From assembly GCA_002748665.1 (NCBI GenBank), contig PDTB01000015.1, forward strand, positions 124,001-188,000: DNA of 64,000 bases. Direction: 5' to 3'. Positions 60,731 to 64,000 of the stretch are shown piece by piece. The translations under genes were made by a program, and so were the position numbers. The notes under the pieces were generated by a model. It was given only the letters and a program-made list of their open reading frames with translations, was not told the origin of the DNA and did no database searches. Origin of the DNA: Dethiosulfovibrio peptidovorans. Lineage in GTDB: Bacteria > Synergistota > Synergistia > Synergistales > Dethiosulfovibrionaceae. Positions within the stretch are counted from its first letter, which is position 1. Each line of letters opens with the position of its first letter.

Positions 60731-61246
60731 ATGTACGAAGACGATAAGACCATGAAAAACCAGGCAGCGGAGAACGACGAGATGAACATCGAGAACGAGA
60801 GCGTCATTGAGGACGAGTTTGACGAGGACTTTGACGACGATTGCTGTTGTTCCGATTACGAGTCCGGCGGAGGTGAGAGCAAGCTCAAGAAATATGGCCT
60901 TTTGATCTTCGTCGTCGTTGTTTTCCTCGGGTTGTTCTCCGGAATCATGCTTCGCCTCGACCGGTTGGAGAACCAGATGGCCGATGCTCGAAAGGACGCT
61001 GTCGCCACGGAAACCTCCGTTATGGAGGCCACCAAGGCTATCGACGCTCAGATCGCCGAGATCAAGTCCTCCTTTCAAGCCATGGGAGAGCGCCTTGACA
61101 TCATAGCAAAGGCCAACACCGGTGCTGTAGAAGCCGTCGAAGAGATGAAAAAGCTCTACGCTGACACGGACAAGGTCCTGAGAGAAACTTTGGTGGCTCG
61201 CGATCAGCTAATTCGGGAGATCATCAATAATCTTCGGCTTCCCTAA
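60731..61246 (+). CDS. Acidic single-TM protein with Cys cluster and coiled coil, unknown
   Basis: The 171-aa protein starts at ATG 60731, supported by AAAGGAGATG; the frame to 60539 lacks support. Residues 1-48 are very acidic, with D-D-D-C-C-C-S-D-Y-E before a Gly-rich turn. One transmembrane helix (about 57-77) follows, then a long helical region with heptads (R-L-D-R-L-E-N-Q-M, then residues 90-165) ending R-L-P. The orientation would put the acidic, Cys-rich tail in the cytoplasm and the coiled coil outside. No family recognised. Confidence 0.65.
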   Translation: MYEDDKTMKNQAAENDEMNIENESVIEDEFDEDFDDDCCCSDYESGGGESKLKKYGLLIFVVVVFLGLFSGIMLRLDRLENQMADARKDAVATETSVMEATKAIDAQIAEIKSSFQAMGERLDIIAKANTGAVEAVEEMKKLYADTDKVLRETLVARDQLIREIINNLRLP

Positions 61247-61310
61247 AAACGCATGTCTTTCTTCGCCTCCGATTTTTCCTGCAGGGAGTCGGTTAGACTG
61301 AAGAGTTTGC

Positions 61311-61361
61311 AAAAAAGAGACGGCGCAGAGCCTTAAGAAGGCTTTGCGCCGTCTCTTTTTT
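61311..61361. terminator. Bidirectional terminator shared with ddl
   Basis: A 22-bp near-perfect stem with one G-U pair and a 7-nt loop, with A6 on one side and T6 on the other, between the converging acidic-protein gene and ddl. It covers the ddl stop codon. Confidence 0.92.
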
Positions 61362-62310
61362 ACGATATGCCTACGTTGCTTACCTGTTCTCGAAGGCTTT
61401 CTAAAACGATCCGATTCAAAAGGTCAGAAAAGGCGATCCCCTCCGCTTGCGCTGCCTTGGGCACCAAGCTGCAATCGGTCATCCCAGGAGCGGTGTTAAC
61501 CTCCAGGATCCATGGCCTGCTCTCTTCATCCAATCGCATATCCACCCGGGAGTACACCCCGCACCCCGCGGCCCTGTGAGCCTCCTCGGCACTTCTGGCC
61601 ACCCATTGGGCCACCGGAGTCGCCAGCTCGGCCGGAGCGCGGTATCGGCTCTTTCCGTCGTACTTGGCGCTATAGTCGTACAGCCCACCTGGGGGAAGAA
61701 TTTCCACGGCGGGCAAGGCCCGAGGAATCCCTGACTCCTCCAAAATAGCTACTGATATCTCTCGACCGGGAATATAGCTCTCAACCAGAGCGCACGGTTC
61801 GTGACGCCACGCAAGGTTCAGCGCCAAGGCAAGCTCATCCCGACGAGATACTACTGTAACTCCAACCGAACTTCCCCCGCAACAGGGTTTGACAATCACG
61901 GAGCCCCAGCGCTCCACCTGATCCCCCACGTCATCGATCTCATCACCGGCTCGAAGCCGAAGCCCCCAAGGGACCTCTAGCCCCGCAGCGGCAAAAATCT
62001 TTTTGGAGAGCCATTTATCCATCGCCACAGCACATCCCGCCGGCCTTGACCCCGTGTAGGGGACACCGGACATATCCAGGACCGATTGAAGACGGCCATC
62101 CTCCCCCCATTCTCCATGGAGAGCGACAAAGTACAGATCCGGCTTGGGCTCTGACAAGACCCCAAAGATGTCCGAACTCGTCTCAAGATCCCGAACCGAG
62201 ACGTGATGTCCGGCCTCAGTCAGTCCTCGTCCAACCGAAGCTCCACTGGCCAGGGAGACCTCCCGCTCAGGAGAATCGCCCCCGCACAGGACATGAATGC
62301 GAAGGCTCAT
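61360..62310 (-). CDS. ddl: D-alanine--D-alanine ligase
   Basis: The 316-aa ATP-grasp enzyme joins two D-Ala for peptidoglycan precursors. It shows G-G-D-S-P-E-R-E-V-S near the start, H-G-E-W-G-E-D-G-R-L-Q, P-Y-T-G-S in the N-domain, K-P-C-C-G-G-S-S-V-G-V in the ATP loop, and E-V-N-T-A-P-G-M-T at the metal site. All standard motifs are in order. Its ATG overlaps the proA stop by 4 bp (ATGA), placing it in a proB-proA-ddl operon, an unusual but functional-looking grouping. Confidence 0.94.
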   Translation of the reverse strand: MSLRIHVLCGGDSPEREVSLASGASVGRGLTEAGHHVSVRDLETSSDIFGVLSEPKPDLYFVALHGEWGEDGRLQSVLDMSGVPYTGSRPAGCAVAMDKWLSKKIFAAAGLEVPWGLRLRAGDEIDDVGDQVERWGSVIVKPCCGGSSVGVTVVSRRDELALALNLAWRHEPCALVESYIPGREISVAILEESGIPRALPAVEILPPGGLYDYSAKYDGKSRYRAPAELATPVAQWVARSAEEAHRAAGCGVYSRVDMRLDEESRPWILEVNTAPGMTDCSLVPKAAQAEGIAFSDLLNRIVLESLREQVSNVGIS

Positions 62311-63557
62311 CGAGCCCCCCGAATCTGACCACTCCCCAGAATACGGTATTTGACCGTCGTCAGTTGTTCGATGCCCATAGGACCTCGAGCGTGAAGTTTT
62401 TGAGTGCTGATACCCATCTCGGCCCCAAAGCCGAAGACCCCGCCATCGGTGAAGCGAGTCGATGCGTTGACGTATACCGCTGCAGCGTCCACCATATCGA
62501 GAAACCGTTGGGCCATGAAGTAATCTGAGGTAACGATGGCCTCACTGTGTCCCGAACCGTGACGATGGATGTGCTCCACAGCCTCATCCAGGGAGTCCAC
62601 CATCTTGACGGACAGGGTCAAAGCCAGGTATTCGGTATCCCAGTCCGCATCGGTAGCAGGAGCCATGGGGGCCAAAGAACGCATCCGTCCGTCGCCCCGA
62701 AGCTCTACTCCAGCCTCGGTCATCGCTTGAGCCATAATCGGAACGAAGTCCGGTGCCACTGCACAATGAACCAAAAGGGTCTCCACGCTGTTACACACCG
62801 ACGGTCTCTGGGCCTTAGCGTTAACGACAATCTTAACCGCCATGTCAATGTCGGCCGAAGCGTCCACGTACAGGTGGCACAATCCCATACCTGTCATGAT
62901 GACCGGCACTGTCGCGTGACGACGAACAGCTTCTTTCAGCCCCTTCCCACCTCGAGGAATGAGCACATCCAAGGCATCAAGCCCCATGAGAGCATGAGTT
63001 ACCTCCCGTCCGGGCTCATCCAGAAGCTGGACGGCATCTTTGGGGAAGTCAATCGACGAGAGCCCCTCCCTCAGAGATCGCGCGATGGCCCGGTTGGATT
63101 CGACAGCCTCCCGTCCCCCCCGAAGGATGACGGCATTCCCCGACTTGAGGCATAAACCGGCGCCGTCGGCGGTCACGTTGGGGCGGGATTCGTAGACCAT
63201 AGCCACCACCCCCAGGGGAACCCGGACTCGGGATATCTCCAGCCCGTCCTCGTTGATCCAACTTCCCAGACCAGTTCCCACCGGATCGGGAAGCACCGCC
63301 ACCTCCTCAAGGCCCCGAGCCATCGCCTCGACTCGATCATCATTCAGAGTGAGGCGCTCCAAAAGAGGCTCGGAGAGCCCCGCATCACGCCCTACCCTCA
63401 GATCGACGGCGTTGGCCTGAACGATCTGGTCAGATCGTTTTCTCAAAAAATTCGCCATGGCCTCAAGAGCCCGGTCCTTCTCAGATCGGGATGCCAGAGC
63501 CAGAAACCGGGCAGCCGATTTAGCCGCCTCACCCATGGCATTCAGATGTTCGTTCAT
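62307..63557 (-). CDS. proA: Glutamate-5-semialdehyde dehydrogenase (gamma-glutamyl phosphate reductase)
   Basis: A 416-aa NADPH-dependent enzyme, the second step of proline synthesis. The start at 63557 follows GAGGAGG; the frame to 63644 overlaps proB. Family motifs include Y-E-S-R-P-N-V-T, L-I-P-R-G-G-K-G-L, and the catalytic Cys in P-S-V-C-N-S-V-E-T-L. It lies 13 bp after proB and overlaps ddl by 4 bp. Confidence 0.95.
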   Translation of the reverse strand: MNEHLNAMGEAAKSAARFLALASRSEKDRALEAMANFLRKRSDQIVQANAVDLRVGRDAGLSEPLLERLTLNDDRVEAMARGLEEVAVLPDPVGTGLGSWINEDGLEISRVRVPLGVVAMVYESRPNVTADGAGLCLKSGNAVILRGGREAVESNRAIARSLREGLSSIDFPKDAVQLLDEPGREVTHALMGLDALDVLIPRGGKGLKEAVRRHATVPVIMTGMGLCHLYVDASADIDMAVKIVVNAKAQRPSVCNSVETLLVHCAVAPDFVPIMAQAMTEAGVELRGDGRMRSLAPMAPATDADWDTEYLALTLSVKMVDSLDEAVEHIHRHGSGHSEAIVTSDYFMAQRFLDMVDAAAVYVNASTRFTDGGVFGFGAEMGISTQKLHARGPMGIEQLTTVKYRILGSGQIRGAR

Positions 63558-63570
63558 CGCACAGACCTCC

Positions 63571-64000
63571 TCAAAGCACGGCCAGATTGTCCCTATGGAC
63601 CACCTCGTCGAAGTCCCGCTCCCCCAGTATGGGCTCGATTTCATGACTGTGACGGCCCATAATTTTCTTAACCTCGGAACTATTGTAATTCACAAATCCT
63701 CGTGCCACCTCGGTTCCGTGGCTATCCTGAATCGAGACGATCTGTCCCCTGGGAAAGTCGCCTCGCACCGCCGTGATGCCCGATGGAAGGAGGCTCCCGC
63801 CTCCCTTGAGGAGAGCCTTGACGGCTCCATTGTCCACAACGATCACCCCTTGAGGCTGAGTCCCGGCAGCGATCCACTGCTTTCTGGCGTGCCGACCGTT
63901 TTTGGCAGGAAGGAACAAAGTTCCCACTTCCTCACCATCAAGGATTCGCCGGACAACATCCGCCTCGGCTCCGTTGCCGATGAGCATAGGAATCCCCGCC
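63571..64000 (-). CDS. proB: Glutamate 5-kinase, C-terminal part (gene runs off the window)
   Basis: The frame enters from the right edge as A-G-I-P-M-L-I-G-N-G, the end of the kinase domain. A PUA domain follows (G-T-L-F-L-P-A, G-A-V-K-A-L-L-K-G-G-G-S-L-L-P-S-G-I, G-F-V-N-Y-N-S-S-E), with the closing motif E-V-V-H-R-D-N-L. ProB makes gamma-glutamyl phosphate for ProA, encoded 13 bp downstream. About the first 230 residues are outside the window. Confidence 0.93.
   Translation of the reverse strand, partial: AGIPMLIGNGAEADVVRRILDGEEVGTLFLPAKNGRHARKQWIAAGTQPQGVIVVDNGAVKALLKGGGSLLPSGITAVRGDFPRGQIVSIQDSHGTEVARGFVNYNSSEVKKIMGRHSHEIEPILGERDFDEVVHRDNLAVL

Noticed and set aside
1-64000. CRISPR arrays, tRNA, rRNA, tmRNA, prophage or defence islands
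   Set aside because: I looked for regular direct repeats, tRNA-like cloverleaf ends, conserved rRNA blocks and typical defence genes and saw none.

Overview
The window reads as chromosomal DNA of a strictly anaerobic, diderm (two-membrane) bacterium that lives on amino acids and peptides. I infer a Synergistota member, Dethiosulfovibrio-like. Reasons: a Na+-type Ser/Thr carrier beside a threonine dehydrogenase, TRAP transporters, a secreted C69 dipeptidase, a DUF6305/AstE-like cluster, an E. coli-type [4Fe-4S] IlvD, a TolC/RND system, and a probable selenoprotein. No rRNA, tRNA, CRISPR array or intact mobile element was seen.

Layout. 0.1-2.5 kb: DAACS carrier plus SDR-type L-threonine dehydrogenase. 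2.6-5.3 kb: three-gene membrane module (zinc-ribbon/DUF4234, SPFH/zinc-ribbon, 4-TM coiled coil). 5.3-10.6 kb: dctP-dctQ-dctM-ilvD operon, divergent from a FadR-type GntR gene, with a sigma70-like promoter and two adjacent operator-like palindromes. 10.7-14.0 kb: cytidine deaminase, a frameshifted radical SAM gene and a large secreted protein of unknown function. 14.2-17.5 kb: DUF6305 protein, DctM-like permease, a 56-aa membrane protein and an AstE-like metallohydrolase. 17.7-22.3 kb: C69 dipeptidase and a CitA/CitB-type two-component pair whose kinase carries a solute-binding sensor. 22.4-26.7 kb: nitronate monooxygenase, MATE pump, nitroreductase, and a cation/proton antiporter. 26.9-29.7 kb: a 92-aa protein and a long Sel1-repeat protein. 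29.8-37.2 kb: PbpC and a bacterial alpha-2-macroglobulin. 37.8-41.6 kb: znuABC and an ornithine-cyclodeaminase-family gene, bracketed by two copies of a ~170-bp MITE-like repeat. 41.9-47.0 kb: an accessory segment (orphan tetrapyrrole methylase, IS1182-type remnant, DUF819 carrier, CocE-type hydrolase) lying between two related promoter/operator copies. 47.1-54.3 kb: RND pump, TolC, adaptor, DUF2157 and GDYxxLxY proteins, tightly coupled. 54.4-56.9 kb: a candidate selenoprotein, a decayed chemoreceptor gene and transaldolase with a leader and terminator. 57-64 kb: spermidine synthase, lytic transglycosylase, a FlgT-like pair, an acidic membrane-anchored protein, ddl, proA and the end of proB.

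How the genes fit together: much of the window concerns capturing and degrading extracellular peptides and acids (carrier/dehydrogenase, TRAP/dehydratase, DUF6305/permease/AstE, C69 peptidase, DUF819/hydrolase). The rest covers envelope maintenance (PbpC/A2M, SPFH module, RND/TolC, Ddl, SLT) and metal supply (Znu).

Most notable is a gene at 54367-54714 (-) read through an in-frame TGA. It encodes a thioredoxin-fold protein with a Sec-Cys pair and a possible SECIS hairpin just after the TGA.
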